Source of the DNA: Methylobacillus flagellatus
Lineage (GTDB): Bacteria; Pseudomonadota; Gammaproteobacteria; Burkholderiales; Methylophilaceae
DNA: 64,000 nucleotides
Direction of reading: 5' to 3'
Assembly (NCBI RefSeq): GCF_005502435.1
Contig: NZ_SCOU01000003.1
Location: 372,001-436,000 of the forward strand
Shown: one piece after another, positions 9,537-19,236 of the stretch
Layout of the letters: every line of letters begins with the position of its first letter
How positions within the stretch are numbered: the first letter of the stretch is position 1
Translations under genes and position numbers: made by a program
The notes under the pieces: generated by a model
Databases searched by the model: none
What the model saw: the letters and a program-made list of their open reading frames with translations, nothing else
What the model was told of the DNA's origin: nothing

Positions 9537-10526
9537 ATGCAAAATAGCTCGACTGAATATCTGAAACCGCGTGTCGTGGATGTAGAAGCACTTTCTCTGG
9601 TGCGCGCGCGTGTCACGCTCGAGCCCATGGAGCGTGGCTTCGGCTACACCATTGGCAATGCCTTGCGTCGTGTGTTGTTGTCGTCCATTCCTGGCTTCGC
9701 CATCACGCAAGTCAAGATCGATGGCGTGGTGCATGAATATTCCACGCTGGATGGCGTGCAGGAAGATGTGGTCGACATTCTGCTGAATCTGAAGGGTGTT
9801 GCCCTGAAGCTGCATAACAAGACCGAAGCGATCCTGACGCTGAACAAGTCCAGCGAAGGTGCTGTGCTTGCAGGTGATTTCGATACCGGCCACGATGCCG
9901 AGATCGTCAACCCTAACCATGTCATCGCTCACCTGACCAAGGGCGGCAAGATCAATCTGGAAGTCAAGGTTGAGATGGGTCGTGGCTATCAGCCAGTGCC
10001 AGCACGTCAGAAGACCGACGATGAAGACCATGTCATTGGTTTCATCATGGTCGATGCGTCGTTCAGCCCGATCAACAAGGTCAGCTATCAAGTCGAGAGC
10101 GCCCGCGTTGAACAGCGTACCGATCTGGACAAGCTGATCATGGACGTTGAAACCAACGGTGTGATCGAGCCTGAGCAGGCCATTCGTGATGCAGCACGCA
10201 TCCTGATGGGTCAGTTGGCGATTTTTGCTGATCTGGAAGGCGCGCCTGATGAAGTTGAAGTCAAGCACACGCCACAGATCGATCCTATCCTGTTGCGCCC
10301 GGTTGATGACCTGGAGCTGACGGTGCGTTCCGCTAACTGCCTCAAGGCAGAAAATATTTACTACATTGGTGACCTGATCCAGCGTAGCGAAAACGAGTTG
10401 CTGAAAGCCCCTAACCTGGGCCGTAAGTCGCTCAACGAAATCAAGGATGTTCTGGCTTCCAAGGGTCTGACCCTGGGCATGAAGCTGGAAAACTGGCCGC
10501 CGGTTGGTCTGGAAAAACTCAACTGA
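9537..10526 (+). CDS. rpoA: RNA polymerase alpha subunit
   Basis: The alpha subunit dimerises to start RNA polymerase assembly and binds UP elements and activators through its C-terminal domain. It has 329 residues. The N-terminal assembly domain has [20 protein letters not shown], and a linker follows near residue 240. The C-terminal domain has [19 protein letters not shown] and [14 protein letters not shown]. The order rpsD-rpoA-rplQ is standard. Confidence 0.99.
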   Translation: MQNSSTEYLKPRVVDVEALSLVRARVTLEPMERGFGYTIGNALRRVLLSSIPGFAITQVKIDGVVHEYSTLDGVQEDVVDILLNLKGVALKLHNKTEAILTLNKSSEGAVLAGDFDTGHDAEIVNPNHVIAHLTKGGKINLEVKVEMGRGYQPVPARQKTDDEDHVIGFIMVDASFSPINKVSYQVESARVEQRTDLDKLIMDVETNGVIEPEQAIRDAARILMGQLAIFADLEGAPDEVEVKHTPQIDPILLRPVDDLELTVRSANCLKAENIYYIGDLIQRSENELLKAPNLGRKSLNEIKDVLASKGLTLGMKLENWPPVGLEKLN

Positions 10527-10562
10527 ACGGCATCAGCCAATTAAAATTTTGAGGGTATCACT

Positions 10563-10952
10563 ATGCGTCACCGCAACAGTAATCGTAAACTGAATCGTAC
10601 CAGCAGCCACCGCCAAGCGATGCTGCGTAACATGGCTAACTCCTTGCTGCAGCACGAGGTCATCAAGACCACGCTGCCTAAGGCAAAAGAACTGCGTCGT
10701 GTTGCTGAGCCTCTGATCACGCTGGGCAAGAGTGCAACCTTGGCTAACCGTCGTCTGGCATTCAGCCGTACGCGTGACCGTGATATCGTCGGCAAACTGT
10801 TCGGTGAACTGGGCCCACGCTACCAAGCACGTAACGGTGGTTACCTGCGTATCCTGAAGTGCGGTTTCCGTCAGGGTGACAATGCGCCGATGGCATTGGT
10901 CGAGCTGGTTGATCGACCTGAGACTGACGCAGAAGTGGTCGTTGCAGAGTAA
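10563..10952 (+). CDS. rplQ: 50S ribosomal protein L17
   Basis: L17 lies near the peptide tunnel exit. It has 129 residues, begins [20 protein letters not shown] and carries [10 protein letters not shown]-like sequence (here [11 protein letters not shown]). It ends the alpha operon and is followed within 17 bases by an intrinsic terminator. Confidence 0.98.
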   Translation: MRHRNSNRKLNRTSSHRQAMLRNMANSLLQHEVIKTTLPKAKELRRVAEPLITLGKSATLANRRLAFSRTRDRDIVGKLFGELGPRYQARNGGYLRILKCGFRQGDNAPMALVELVDRPETDAEVVVAE

Positions 10953-10968
10953 GTCCTGCGACACTGAC

Positions 10969-10994
10969 AAAAAGCCGGCCTGTGCCGGCTTTTT
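10969..10994. terminator. Bidirectional intrinsic terminator after rplQ
   Basis: An AAAAAGCCGGC arm, a CTGT loop and a GCCGGCTTTTT arm form a perfect stem flanked by A and T runs. It can stop the alpha operon on the plus strand and the convergent small thiol-disulfide gene on the minus strand. Confidence 0.93.
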
Positions 10995-11005
10995 GCTTTA
11001 TAGCG

Positions 11006-11254
11006 CTACGCTTGTGGCAATTGTGTCAGCCAGGCGTGCAATTGCAGGCTGTCAAATGGCCAATCCAGCTCTTGTGTGCTCATGCTGTCATGCAGTACCG
11101 GTATCCTGATGCCATAGCGCTGCAATAAGGCATCGTCCTCACTGATCTCTACCACGTGATAATCCACTGCAGCGCTCAATCCACAAGTCTGTAGCATGGT
11201 TTCGGCCTGTTCACACAGATGACAAGCGCTGGTCGAGAATAAATACAGTTTCAT
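11006..11254 (-). CDS. Glutaredoxin-like small protein (DUF836 type)
   Basis: An 82-residue thioredoxin-fold protein. It starts MKLYLFSTSACHLCEQAE, with a redox CxxC at Cys11 and Cys14 right after the first beta strand. A cis-proline segment follows (RIPVLH), and a C-terminal helix ends LHAWLTQLPQA. These are features of the DUF836/glutaredoxin-like family. The substrate is unknown. AGGATA precedes the ATG. The gene is divergent from mgtE and convergent with the alpha operon. Confidence 0.8.
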   Translation of the reverse strand: MKLYLFSTSACHLCEQAETMLQTCGLSAAVDYHVVEISEDDALLQRYGIRIPVLHDSMSTQELDWPFDSLQLHAWLTQLPQA

Positions 11255-11383
11255 CAGGTATCCTGTCGCATGCAGGCATCGCCTGCACACGTAATTAAGG
11301 TGTTCGTCAGACCTAAAAAGCACGATAATAAAGCAATTGCTCCCATCAACGCGCAAGCTCAGCTTGTCATCCGGATTGAACCC

Positions 11384-12820
11384 ATGACCGATGTACAGGA
11401 AACCAAAGAAAGTCTGGCCGAGAGCCTGCAGCAGATCATTACGCTGCTGAATCGCCACAAGCTGGTTGAGGGGCTGGTCCACAAGCAGGACATGCCCAAA
11501 CACGCCTTGGTCGAGTCGCTGGTGCACAAGCAGAATCTGGCTGAGTTGCAGAAAAAGCTGGACGCTCTGCACCCTGCCGACGTTGCTTACATCCTGGAAG
11601 CACTGCCATTGGAGCAGCGTCTCGATGTGTGGGAGCTGGTCAAGGCGGAGCGTGACGGCGAGATCCTGCTGGAAGTATCCGATGCGGTACGCCAGACGCT
11701 GATCGCCGATATGGATAGCGAAGAGTTGCTGGCCGCTGCCGAGCAACTCGACACGGACGAACTGGCCGACCTGGCGCCCGATTTACCCAAAGACGTGCTG
11801 CAAGAGCTGCTGGACAGCCTGGACAGTCGCAACCGCGAGCGCCTGCAGTCTGCGCTGTCCTATCCGGATGACGCCGTAGGCGCGCTCATGGACTTCGATA
11901 TCGTCACCATCCGCGAAGACATCACGCTGGAAGTAGCGCTGCGCTATCTGAGACGGATAGGCAGCCTGCCCGACCATACCGACAAGCTGTTCGTGGTGGA
12001 CAGGCATGACATCCTGCGCGGCGTGTTGCCGCTGAAGCGTCTGGTGGTCAAGGACCTGGAATCCGGTGTGGCTGACGTCATGGCCGAAGATCCGGTGGTG
12101 TTCCACCCGGAAGACACGGCGGATGAAGCCGCCAAGGCCTTCGAGCGCTATGACCTGGTGACGGCACCGGTGGTGGACGAGAACAACAAACTGGTAGGGC
12201 GTTTGACCGTGGACACGGTGATGGACTATATCCGCGAGGAAGCCGAGAGTGACATGCTGTCCATGGCCGGCCTGCGTGAAGAAGAGGACATGTTCTCCAG
12301 CGTGTGGAAATCAGTGCAGAACCGCTGGGCCTGGCTGGCCATCAACCTGGTCACCGCCTTTATCGCGTCGCGTGTCATCGGGGTGTTCGAGGGCTCGATC
12401 GAGAAGATCGTGGCACTGGCTGCACTGATGCCTATCGTGGCGGGCATAGGCGGCAATTCCGGCAATCAGACCACCACCATGATCGTGCGCGGCCTGGCGC
12501 TGGGCCAGATCGCCGGGCACAACATGAAATCATTGCTCAAGAAAGAGCTGGGCGTCAGCCTCTTGAACGGGCTGATCTGGGGCAGCGTGCTCGGCCTGGT
12601 CGCGTTCCTGCTATACGGCAATATGGCGCTGGGTCTGGTGATGACGGGTGCCATGACCTTGAACCTGCTGCTGGCAGCGGTGATGGGGGTGATGATTCCG
12701 CTGTGGATGACCAAGTTCGGCCGTGATCCGGCGGTCGGTTCCAGTGTATTGATCACCGCCATGACCGACAGTGGGGGCTTCTTCATCTTCCTGGGCCTGG
12801 CGACCATCTTCCTGCTTTAA
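11384..12820 (+). CDS. mgtE: Magnesium transporter MgtE
   Basis: MgtE is a dimeric Mg2+ channel gated by its own cytosolic Mg2+ sensor. The 478-residue protein has an acidic helical N domain (to about residue 165), two CBS domains (about 165-285) and five membrane helices in the last 170 residues. The family pore motif is PIVAGIGGNSGNQ. The frame is open upstream to 11270, but MTDVQETKESL at 11384 is the likely start. The ribosome-binding site is not obvious. It is followed by an MscS-type channel gene. Confidence 0.92.
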   Translation: MTDVQETKESLAESLQQIITLLNRHKLVEGLVHKQDMPKHALVESLVHKQNLAELQKKLDALHPADVAYILEALPLEQRLDVWELVKAERDGEILLEVSDAVRQTLIADMDSEELLAAAEQLDTDELADLAPDLPKDVLQELLDSLDSRNRERLQSALSYPDDAVGALMDFDIVTIREDITLEVALRYLRRIGSLPDHTDKLFVVDRHDILRGVLPLKRLVVKDLESGVADVMAEDPVVFHPEDTADEAAKAFERYDLVTAPVVDENNKLVGRLTVDTVMDYIREEAESDMLSMAGLREEEDMFSSVWKSVQNRWAWLAINLVTAFIASRVIGVFEGSIEKIVALAALMPIVAGIGGNSGNQTTTMIVRGLALGQIAGHNMKSLLKKELGVSLLNGLIWGSVLGLVAFLLYGNMALGLVMTGAMTLNLLLAAVMGVMIPLWMTKFGRDPAVGSSVLITAMTDSGGFFIFLGLATIFLL

Positions 12821-12861
12821 GCGGTTTTGAGTTTTTCGATTGTTAAGTGGCGATCTAGTGT

Positions 12862-14178
12862 ATGAACAGTGAAATTCAATTGATCTGGCAGGAGCTGCAG
12901 GCCGATCTGCACACCCCGGCTATGTTGTGGCAGATCCTGGTGGTCGTGGTCAGCCTGGGGCTGGCCTGGTCCATCAACGGCTTGCTGCGTGCCTATGTGC
13001 TACGGTACGCGCGCGAAAGCTGGAAGATCGCCATCGGTGGTATCAACCGTGTGCTGTTCCCGCTCAGCTCGCAGCTGTTTGTGAGTGTGGGCGCCTTGCT
13101 GCTGCAGGAATGGCAGCACACCAGCATGTTGCGCCTTGCTTCTACGCTGTTGCTGGCCATGGCAGCGATACGTCTTGTGGTCTATGCGCTGCGCTATATC
13201 TTCGCACCCGGCAGCTGGCTGCGCACCATGGAACATGCCATCGCTGGTTTGATCTGGCTGATACTCGCGTTCCAGATGACCGGTTTGACGCAAGACGCTA
13301 TCGAAGTCATGGAAAGCGTCACGTTCAAGATAGGCAAGACCCAGTTTGACGTGTGGCTGGTGTTGCAGGCGGTGTTCATCATTCTGGTCACCCTGTTCGT
13401 GGCGCTGTGGCTGTCGCGTATGGTGGAGAACCGTCTGATGGCCTCCCAGCACCTCAACATGAACATGCGGGTGGTGCTGACCAAGGTGGTGCGTATCCTG
13501 TTCTCGCTGCTTGCCATCCTGATGGCCTTGTCCGCGGTCGGGCTGGACATCACCTTGCTGTCGGTGTTTGGTGGCGCGCTGGGTGTGGGCCTGGGTTTTG
13601 GTCTGCAGAAGATCGCCAGCAACTACGCCAGCGGCTTCATCATCCTGCTGGATGAGTCCATCCACATTGGCGATATCGTCACCGTACAAAACCATTATGG
13701 CGTGGTCAGCGAGCTGCGCTCCCGCTACATGGTGCTACGCAAGCTGGACAACACCGAAGTGATCATCCCGAATGAGACCATGGTCACCGATCTGGTCATC
13801 AATCATTCCATGACCGATCGTAAAGTACGCGTGCAGATGGCGGTGCAGGTCAGCTACGAAACGCACCTTGAACAGGCCATGCAGTTGATGCTGGAGGCGG
13901 CCAGAACGCAGGAACGTGTGCTGGCCGACCCCGAGCCCAGCGTGCTGCTCAAGGGCTTTGCGGATAGCGGTATCGATCTGCTGTTGAATGTCTGGGTAGC
14001 GGACGCAGAGAATGGCACGGCTGCGCTGCAGTCGGAGATCTATATGGATATGTGGCGTGCCTTCAAGAAGCACAACATCAGCATCCCGTTCCCGCAGCGC
14101 GAGGTACGCGTGTTGAACACTGCTGCTGCAGCGGGTTCTGCAGTTGAAGACGCACATAAAGAAATGCTGGATAAGTAA
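12862..14178 (+). CDS. MscS-family mechanosensitive ion channel
   Basis: A 438-residue inner-membrane protein with about five hydrophobic segments and then the MscS core. The pore helix region is FGGALGVGLGFGLQKIASN, followed by a beta domain with DESIHIGDIVTV and NTEVIIPNETM. Such channels release solutes on hypo-osmotic shock. It is longer than E. coli MscS (286 residues) because of extra N-terminal membrane segments, like the YbdG/YjeP-type members. It starts 41 bases after mgtE and is probably co-transcribed with it. Confidence 0.88.
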   Translation: MNSEIQLIWQELQADLHTPAMLWQILVVVVSLGLAWSINGLLRAYVLRYARESWKIAIGGINRVLFPLSSQLFVSVGALLLQEWQHTSMLRLASTLLLAMAAIRLVVYALRYIFAPGSWLRTMEHAIAGLIWLILAFQMTGLTQDAIEVMESVTFKIGKTQFDVWLVLQAVFIILVTLFVALWLSRMVENRLMASQHLNMNMRVVLTKVVRILFSLLAILMALSAVGLDITLLSVFGGALGVGLGFGLQKIASNYASGFIILLDESIHIGDIVTVQNHYGVVSELRSRYMVLRKLDNTEVIIPNETMVTDLVINHSMTDRKVRVQMAVQVSYETHLEQAMQLMLEAARTQERVLADPEPSVLLKGFADSGIDLLLNVWVADAENGTAALQSEIYMDMWRAFKKHNISIPFPQREVRVLNTAAAAGSAVEDAHKEMLDK

Positions 14179-14187
14179 GGGCCTGCT

Positions 14188-15372
14188 ATGTTGAGTGGAA
14201 TGATCGATCTACCCTGGTGGGGCGTGGTACTGGTGGCGCTGGGCTTGACCCATGTCACAATCGCCGCAGTCACCATTTTCCTGCACCGCTGTCAGGCGCA
14301 CCGTGCTTTGGACCTGCATCCCGTCATCAGCCATTTCTTCCGTTTTTGGTTGTGGCTGACCACTGGCATCCAGACCAAACAATGGGCCTCCATACACCGC
14401 AAGCACCATGCGCGCTGCGAGACAGAAGAAGATCCGCACAGTCCGCAGACCCGTGGCATCAAAGAAGTGCTGTGGCGCGGTGCAGAGCTGTACCGTGCCG
14501 AATCCCAAAATAAGGAGACCATGGACAAGTACGGCAGTGGCACCCCGGATGACTGGCTGGAACGCAACCTGTATGTGAAGCACAGCAGCCTGGGCATCAC
14601 GCTGATGTTCATGATCAATCTGGTGCTGTTCGGGCCTATCGGCATTAGCATCTGGGCGGTGCAGATGTTATGGATCCCGGTGACTGCAGCCGGCATCATC
14701 AACGGCGCTGGACACTACTGGGGTTACCGCAACTTTGCCGCCGATGATGCCAGTACCAATCTGCTGCCCTGGGGCATCCTCATCGGCGGTGAAGAGCTGC
14801 ATAACAACCATCATGCCTATGCCACCTCGGCACGACTGTCCAGCAAGTGGTATGAGTTCGATATCGGCTGGATGTATATCCGCATGATGGAGTTATCCGG
14901 TTTGGCGCGCGTCAAGAAGCTGGCACCTCAGATCCGGTTTGACTGGGCCAAGACGCGCTGTGACCTGGATACCTTGCAAGCTGTGATCACCCATCGTTTC
15001 GATGTGATGGGCAAGTACGGTCTGCTCATTAAACGTGCCTGCAAGCAGGAGATCGCCAAATTGCGCCAGCTATCGCAACAGGAAGGGCGTGAGCCGCTCA
15101 CCATTGAGCGCCTGCGCCACTGGCTGCATCTGGATGCGGCGCGGCTACCGGTACATGACCGCCAGGCTCTGGCAGCCACCTTGCGGCATAGCGCGCAACT
15201 GGAGACCCTGTATCGACTGAAGCAGGAGCTGGCGGCGATCTGGGCGCGTTCCTCGGTCAGCCAGGAGCAATTGCTCAAGGCCTTGGAAGACTGGTGTCAC
15301 CAGGCGGAGGCTAGCGGTATCGAAGCGCTGCAGGAGTTCTCGCGACGTCTGCGCAGTTACCGCATGAGCTGA
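14188..15372 (+). CDS. Acyl-CoA/acyl-lipid delta-9 type fatty acid desaturase
   Basis: A 394-residue membrane di-iron desaturase. All three histidine boxes are visible: HRCQAH near residue 33, HRKHH near residue 70, and HNNHH near residue 210. Hydrophobic pairs flank them. The C-terminal 120 residues form an extra helical, charged region not needed for the fold. It probably introduces a double bond into membrane fatty acids. It lies 9 bases after the MscS gene, suggesting a membrane-stress operon, which is inference. Confidence 0.87.
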   Translation: MLSGMIDLPWWGVVLVALGLTHVTIAAVTIFLHRCQAHRALDLHPVISHFFRFWLWLTTGIQTKQWASIHRKHHARCETEEDPHSPQTRGIKEVLWRGAELYRAESQNKETMDKYGSGTPDDWLERNLYVKHSSLGITLMFMINLVLFGPIGISIWAVQMLWIPVTAAGIINGAGHYWGYRNFAADDASTNLLPWGILIGGEELHNNHHAYATSARLSSKWYEFDIGWMYIRMMELSGLARVKKLAPQIRFDWAKTRCDLDTLQAVITHRFDVMGKYGLLIKRACKQEIAKLRQLSQQEGREPLTIERLRHWLHLDAARLPVHDRQALAATLRHSAQLETLYRLKQELAAIWARSSVSQEQLLKALEDWCHQAEASGIEALQEFSRRLRSYRMS

Positions 15373-15531
15373 AGCACAATCTGCCCCGCTGTTGCTGATG
15401 GCTAGCTGGGCCAGGTGATAGAGCTTACGCCTGATCCGGTGCCGTCCTGCAAGCGCACTTGATAGGGTTGTGCTGTGCAGGGCCATACACGCAGCGTTAA
15501 GGCTAATACAAAGGCTAATACACTGGACAAT

Positions 15532-15559
15532 AAAAAAGCCCGCAGCTGCGGGCTTTTTT
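15532..15559. terminator. Bidirectional intrinsic terminator
   Basis: A perfect 28-base palindrome: six A, GCCCGCAG, CTGCGGGC, six T. It serves the desaturase operon on the plus strand and rpmG on the minus strand. The 150 bases before it hold no gene that I can see, apart from a tandem AAGGCTAATACA repeat near 15499-15522. Confidence 0.93.
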
Positions 15560-15577
15560 ACGATCACCAAACCTCGA

Positions 15578-15733
15578 TTACTTGAGCTTGGTTTCTTTGT
15601 ACATCACGTGCTTGCGAACGACTGGATCGAACTTCTTGATCTCCATCTTCTCAGGCATGGTGCGCTTGTTCTTGGTCGTGGTGTAGAAGTGACCAGTACC
15701 GGCGCTGGATTCGAGCTTGATTTTTTCACGCAT
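15578..15733 (-). CDS. rpmG: 50S ribosomal protein L33
   Basis: A 51-residue large-subunit protein. It begins [20 protein letters not shown] and contains [15 protein letters not shown], both diagnostic. It is the zinc-free (C-) form, with no CxxC pairs. It lies downstream of rpmB with a 10-base gap. Confidence 0.95.
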   Translation of the reverse strand: MREKIKLESSAGTGHFYTTTKNKRTMPEKMEIKKFDPVVRKHVMYKETKLK

Positions 15734-15743
15734 GATTCAGTCC

Positions 15744-15980
15744 TTAGATCTTCTCGCCAGCGGCGCGCATATCAGCCAGAACAGCGTCGATGCCGTTCTT
15801 GTCGATGGTGCGCAGCGCGTTGTTGGTGATACGCATGCTGACCCAACGGTTTTCACTCTCTACCCAGAACTTGCGATTCTGCAGGTTCGGCAGGAAGCGA
15901 CGCTTGGTCTTGTTGTTTGCGTGGGATACGTTATTGCCCACCATCGGCTTTTTGCCGGTTACCTGACATACGCGTGCCAT
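15744..15980 (-). CDS. rpmB: 50S ribosomal protein L28
   Basis: A 78-residue large-subunit protein with [20 protein letters not shown] and [14 protein letters not shown], the family signatures. rpmB-rpmG is a standard two-gene operon, here read on the minus strand from the promoter at 16009-16038. Confidence 0.97.
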   Translation of the reverse strand: MARVCQVTGKKPMVGNNVSHANNKTKRRFLPNLQNRKFWVESENRWVSMRITNNALRTIDKNGIDAVLADMRAAGEKI

Positions 15981-16008
15981 GGTTGACTCCGAATTTCGAA
16001 AAACCGAA

Positions 16009-16038
16009 TTTATACCATAAAACCCGGATCGTCCTCAA
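16009..16038 (-). promoter_or_regulatory. Candidate sigma-70 promoter of rpmB-rpmG
   Basis: On the minus strand, TTGAGG (16033-16038) and TATAAA (16009-16014) are separated by 18 bases, 4/6 and 5/6 matches. The -10 lies 28 bases before the rpmB start. Confidence 0.65.
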
Positions 16039-16112
16039 GCACAATCGCTAAATAAACCAAGATTGTTGTTCGCGCGCGCTGGTCATCCTTGCGCTTTTGC
16101 CAGAAGATGCTG

Positions 16113-16565
16113 TTAGGCCTTGCCCGTGCTGCCGAAGCCGCCTTCGCCACGTTCCGATGCAGCGAACTCGTCCACCACGCTAAAGCTGGCTTGTATCACC
16201 GGCACGATGACCAGCTGTGCGATACGTTCCATGGGGTTGAGCAGGAACGATTCCTTGCCGCGGTTCCAGCACGAGATCAGCAGTTGGCCCTGATAATCCG
16301 AATCGATGAGCCCGACCAGGTTGCCGAGCACGATGCCGTGCTTATGTCCCAGACCGGAGCGTGGCAGGATCATGGCGGCATAGCCGGGATCGGCCAGATG
16401 GATGGCGATGCCGGTCGGGATCAGTGTCGTTTCACCGGGGTGCAGCGTCTGGGTATGTTCGATGCAGGCACGCAGGTCCAGACCAGCCGAGCCCGGTGTC
16501 GCGTAGGCTGGCAGGGCCCCATGCAGGCGTGGATCGAGGATCTTGAGTTCTACGTTCAATGACAT
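16113..16565 (-). CDS. dut: Deoxyuridine 5'-triphosphate nucleotidohydrolase
   Basis: dUTPase converts dUTP to dUMP and pyrophosphate, keeping uracil out of DNA and feeding dTMP synthesis. The 150-residue trimeric-type protein shows the five motifs in order: [37 protein letters not shown] and the C-terminal GEGGFGSTG. It starts 11 bases after coaBC on the same strand, the usual Dfp-Dut arrangement. Confidence 0.97.
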   Translation of the reverse strand: MSLNVELKILDPRLHGALPAYATPGSAGLDLRACIEHTQTLHPGETTLIPTGIAIHLADPGYAAMILPRSGLGHKHGIVLGNLVGLIDSDYQGQLLISCWNRGKESFLLNPMERIAQLVIVPVIQASFSVVDEFAASERGEGGFGSTGKA

Positions 16566-16576
16566 GGTGGTTTCTT

Positions 16577-17770
16577 TCAGCGGTTTTCTGCCAGCATGGC
16601 AGCGATATGTTGCAGTAGCAGGTGTGCCGAGGCGAGCTTGCTGCCCGCAGCCAGGGTGTGCTGGCCCTGATCGTCGATCAGCGTCAGCTGGGTGTCGTCT
16701 CCGCCCATGGCGATACTGACCAGGTTGGCTGCGATCAGTGGCAGTTGTTTGGCCAGGCGTTTTTGCGCAGCGTATTCCAGCACGTTCTCGCTCTCTGCCG
16801 CAAAACCCACGCAGAACGGCGGTTTGGGCAGCATTGCCACCTTGGCCAGAATGTCCGGGCAGGGCTCCAGCGTGAGCGTCAGTGCCTGTTGCTGTTTTTT
16901 GATCTTGTGCAGCTGCGGCGTAGCTGGGCGGTAATCCGCCACGGCAGCCACCGCGATGAATACCTGCTGCTCTTCGATGTGCTGCATCACTGTATTCAGC
17001 ATCTCGCCAGCGCTGGTGACGTTGATGCGCTTGACCCCCAGGGGCGTGGCCAATGCCGTGGGGCCGCTGACCAGTGTCACTTCGGCGCCCATGGCCTGAG
17101 CGGCCTGCGCAATCGCATACCCCATCTTGCCGGAGCTGAAATTGGTGATGGCGCGTACCGGATCGATGGCTTCGACGGTAGGGCCTGCCGTGATGAGGAT
17201 ACGTTTTCCGCTCAACAGTGGCTCGACGGATGGCGTTAACAGCATGGCGGCCAGTTGTTCCGCTTCCAGCATGCGGCCCATGCCGGTCTCGCCACAGGCT
17301 TGCACGCCTGTATCCGGGCCGAACAGACGCACGCCGTCTATCTCCAGTTGCACGGCGTTACGTTGTGTGGCCGGGTGCTCCCACATCTGCCGGTTCATGG
17401 CCGGCGCGATCATCAGCGGACAGTCGCGTGCCAGGCACAGGGTGGACAACAGGTCATCGGCGCGGCCCTGCACCAGCTTGGCTATGAAATCAGCGCTGGC
17501 CGGGGCTACCAGAATGGCATCTGCAGCGCGTGACAGCTCGATATGCGGCATGCCGTTGGCGATGCTGTCATCCCACATACTGGTGTATACGCGGCGTCCC
17601 GACAGGGCCTGCATGGTGGCGGGGGTGATGAAGCGCGTGGCGGCTTCTGTCATCACCACCTGCACTTCGATGCCCTGTTTGACCAGCAGGCGTACCAGCT
17701 CCGCCGCCTTGTAGGCGGCGATGCCACCAGTCATTCCGAGTAATAGTTTTTTGATGTGTAGGGGTTTCAT
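16577..17770 (-). CDS. coaBC: Bifunctional phosphopantothenoylcysteine decarboxylase/synthetase
   Basis: CoaBC (Dfp) joins cysteine to 4'-phosphopantothenate and decarboxylates the product, two steps of CoA synthesis. It has 397 residues. The N-terminal FMN flavoprotein CoaC domain has [18 protein letters not shown] and the PAMNRQMW active-site motif (near residue 123). The C-terminal CoaB domain starts near residue 188 ([16 protein letters not shown]). It is divergent from radC. Confidence 0.96.
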   Translation of the reverse strand: MKPLHIKKLLLGMTGGIAAYKAAELVRLLVKQGIEVQVVMTEAATRFITPATMQALSGRRVYTSMWDDSIANGMPHIELSRAADAILVAPASADFIAKLVQGRADDLLSTLCLARDCPLMIAPAMNRQMWEHPATQRNAVQLEIDGVRLFGPDTGVQACGETGMGRMLEAEQLAAMLLTPSVEPLLSGKRILITAGPTVEAIDPVRAITNFSSGKMGYAIAQAAQAMGAEVTLVSGPTALATPLGVKRINVTSAGEMLNTVMQHIEEQQVFIAVAAVADYRPATPQLHKIKKQQQALTLTLEPCPDILAKVAMLPKPPFCVGFAAESENVLEYAAQKRLAKQLPLIAANLVSIAMGGDDTQLTLIDDQGQHTLAAGSKLASAHLLLQHIAAMLAENR

Positions 17771-17817
17771 AATGGCTTGTTTGCTAATCCATTGAATTTT
17801 ATCCGAAAGGATGGGTG

Positions 17818-18492
17818 ATGGCGATTACCGATTGGCCAGCGGCAGAGCGGCCGCGTGAAAAGCTGTTGCAACAGGGTGCGGCAGCCTTGTCAGATGCCGA
17901 ATTGCTGGCCATCTTTCTGCGCGTGGGCGTGCGTGGCTGCAGCGCGGTCGATCTGGCGCGTGCGCTGCTGGCCAGGTTCGCCAGTCTGAATGGCATCTTT
18001 AATGCCAGTGCAGCGCAGATCGCTGAAGTGCATGGCATGGGCAGTAGCAAGTACGTGCAGTTGCAGGCCATCCTGGAAATGAGCCGACGTGCCCTGAGCG
18101 AACAGTTGCGTCAGCGCGATGTCTTGTCGTCACCGCAACTGGTACGCGAATACCTGTGCCTGAAGCTGGGCGCAGAACCCCGTGAACAATTCATGGTGCT
18201 GTTCCTGGATGCGCAGAACCGGGTGATCCGCCACGAAGTGATGTTCACGGGCACCCTCACACAAACCAGCGTCTATCCGCGCGAAGTGGTGAAGCGCGCC
18301 CTGGAGTTGAATGCCGCGGCTCTCATTCTTGCGCACAACCACCCGTCCGGCGTTGCCGAGCCCAGTCAGGCGGATCAGCTACTCACCACCGCCTTGAAGC
18401 AGGCACTCGCGCTGGTGGATATGCGTGTGCTGGATCACTTCATCGTGGCGGGTAATACCACCATGTCGTTTGCGGAACGTGGCTTTTTATAA
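17818..18492 (+). CDS. radC: RadC family JAB/MPN-domain protein
   Basis: A 224-residue member of the RadC (YicR) family. An N-terminal UPF0758 helix-hairpin region ([19 protein letters not shown]) is followed by a JAMM metal motif, HNHPSG with a downstream Asp (about residues 171-186). The family was once linked to DNA repair, but its real function is unsettled. AAAGGA 6 bases upstream selects the ATG at 17818 over the GTG at 17815. It is divergent from coaBC. Confidence 0.9.
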   Translation: MAITDWPAAERPREKLLQQGAAALSDAELLAIFLRVGVRGCSAVDLARALLARFASLNGIFNASAAQIAEVHGMGSSKYVQLQAILEMSRRALSEQLRQRDVLSSPQLVREYLCLKLGAEPREQFMVLFLDAQNRVIRHEVMFTGTLTQTSVYPREVVKRALELNAAALILAHNHPSGVAEPSQADQLLTTALKQALALVDMRVLDHFIVAGNTTMSFAERGFL

Positions 18493-18502
18493 CGGGATAC
18501 TC

Positions 18503-18566
18503 ATTTAATTTGGCAATTAAATGCTATAAAAAAACTTAATTAAATGCTAAATTAAGTGCCAATTAA
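18503..18566 (+). promoter_or_regulatory. Repeat-bearing control region of the toxin-antitoxin operon
   Basis: This AT-rich stretch has two exact copies of ATTAAATGCTA (18516-18526 and 18539-18549), 23 bases or about two helical turns apart. It also has an imperfect inverted pair TTTGGCAATTAA / TTAAGTGCCAA at its ends. Such repeats are the usual operator of an autorepressing antitoxin. I could not settle a -35/-10 pair, although TATAAA is present at 18525-18530. Confidence 0.5.
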
Positions 18567-18583
18567 TTCGTGCAGGGGCCATC

Positions 18584-18829
18584 ATGGATACGATTCTGAC
18601 CAATTCAACAGTGAGTGTCACCGATCTAAAGCGTAATTATGCTGAAATCGTTAAGCAGGCAAACGAAAGCGCAATCGCTATTCTCAACCACAATCGTCCA
18701 GAAGCCTATTTATTGGCGGCCGCAAATTACGAGCGACTGATGGCTTATCTGGAAGATCTGGAAGATGCAAAGCTGGCACAAGAGCGCGCCAATGGCCCAT
18801 TTGTTGATGTCAGTTTGAGTGATTTGTAA
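18584..18829 (+). CDS. Phd/YefM-type antitoxin
   Basis: An 81-residue antitoxin of the Phd/YefM family. The N-terminus (TVSVTDLKRNYAEIVKQANE) matches the DNA-binding fold, with the usual central NHNRPEAYLLAAANYERL. The acidic C-terminal half would wrap the toxin. It starts after the repeat-bearing control region and precedes the toxin by 12 bases. It would neutralise the toxin and repress its own operon. Confidence 0.88.
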   Translation: MDTILTNSTVSVTDLKRNYAEIVKQANESAIAILNHNRPEAYLLAAANYERLMAYLEDLEDAKLAQERANGPFVDVSLSDL

Positions 18830-18841
18830 TCAGCCAGCTCA

Positions 18842-19126
18842 ATGACTTACAAGTTAAGATTTCACGAGCTTGCTTTAGCCGAGTGGCAAAAGCTGGATGG
18901 CAGTATCAAACAACCACTGAAGAAAAAGCTTGCTGAACGGCTGGAAGATCCATGTGTTGCTGCAGACGCCTTAAGCGGCATGAAAGACTGCTACAAGATC
19001 AAATTAAGGCGCGCGGGTTTCAGGCTGGTGTATCGCGTTGATCAGGACATTGTGTATGTCACAGTGATCGCCATAGGCCGACGCGATAAACTCAAAGTAT
19101 ACGAACTTGCCAAGGAACGGCTATGA
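18842..19126 (+). CDS. RelE/ParE superfamily toxin
   Basis: A 94-residue toxin. It begins MTYKLRFHELALAEWQKLD and has the RelE-type core KIKLRRAGFRLVYRVDQD and the end RRDKLKVYELA, with Arg and Tyr residues where RelE mRNA interferases have catalytic ones. It is therefore more likely a ribosome-dependent mRNA interferase than a gyrase poison. It forms an operon with the antitoxin. The 110 bases downstream hold no gene. Confidence 0.87.
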   Translation: MTYKLRFHELALAEWQKLDGSIKQPLKKKLAERLEDPCVAADALSGMKDCYKIKLRRAGFRLVYRVDQDIVYVTVIAIGRRDKLKVYELAKERL

Positions 19127-19236
19127 AAGCCAGCCCCGAATCAGATTCAGCCGCATGCGATGCGTTTTCTCAGCATGACTTGCTGTTCTAGATTCTTCTG
19201 CGCTAGCCTCTTCAGCGCTAGGCTGTTTAGCCCTAC

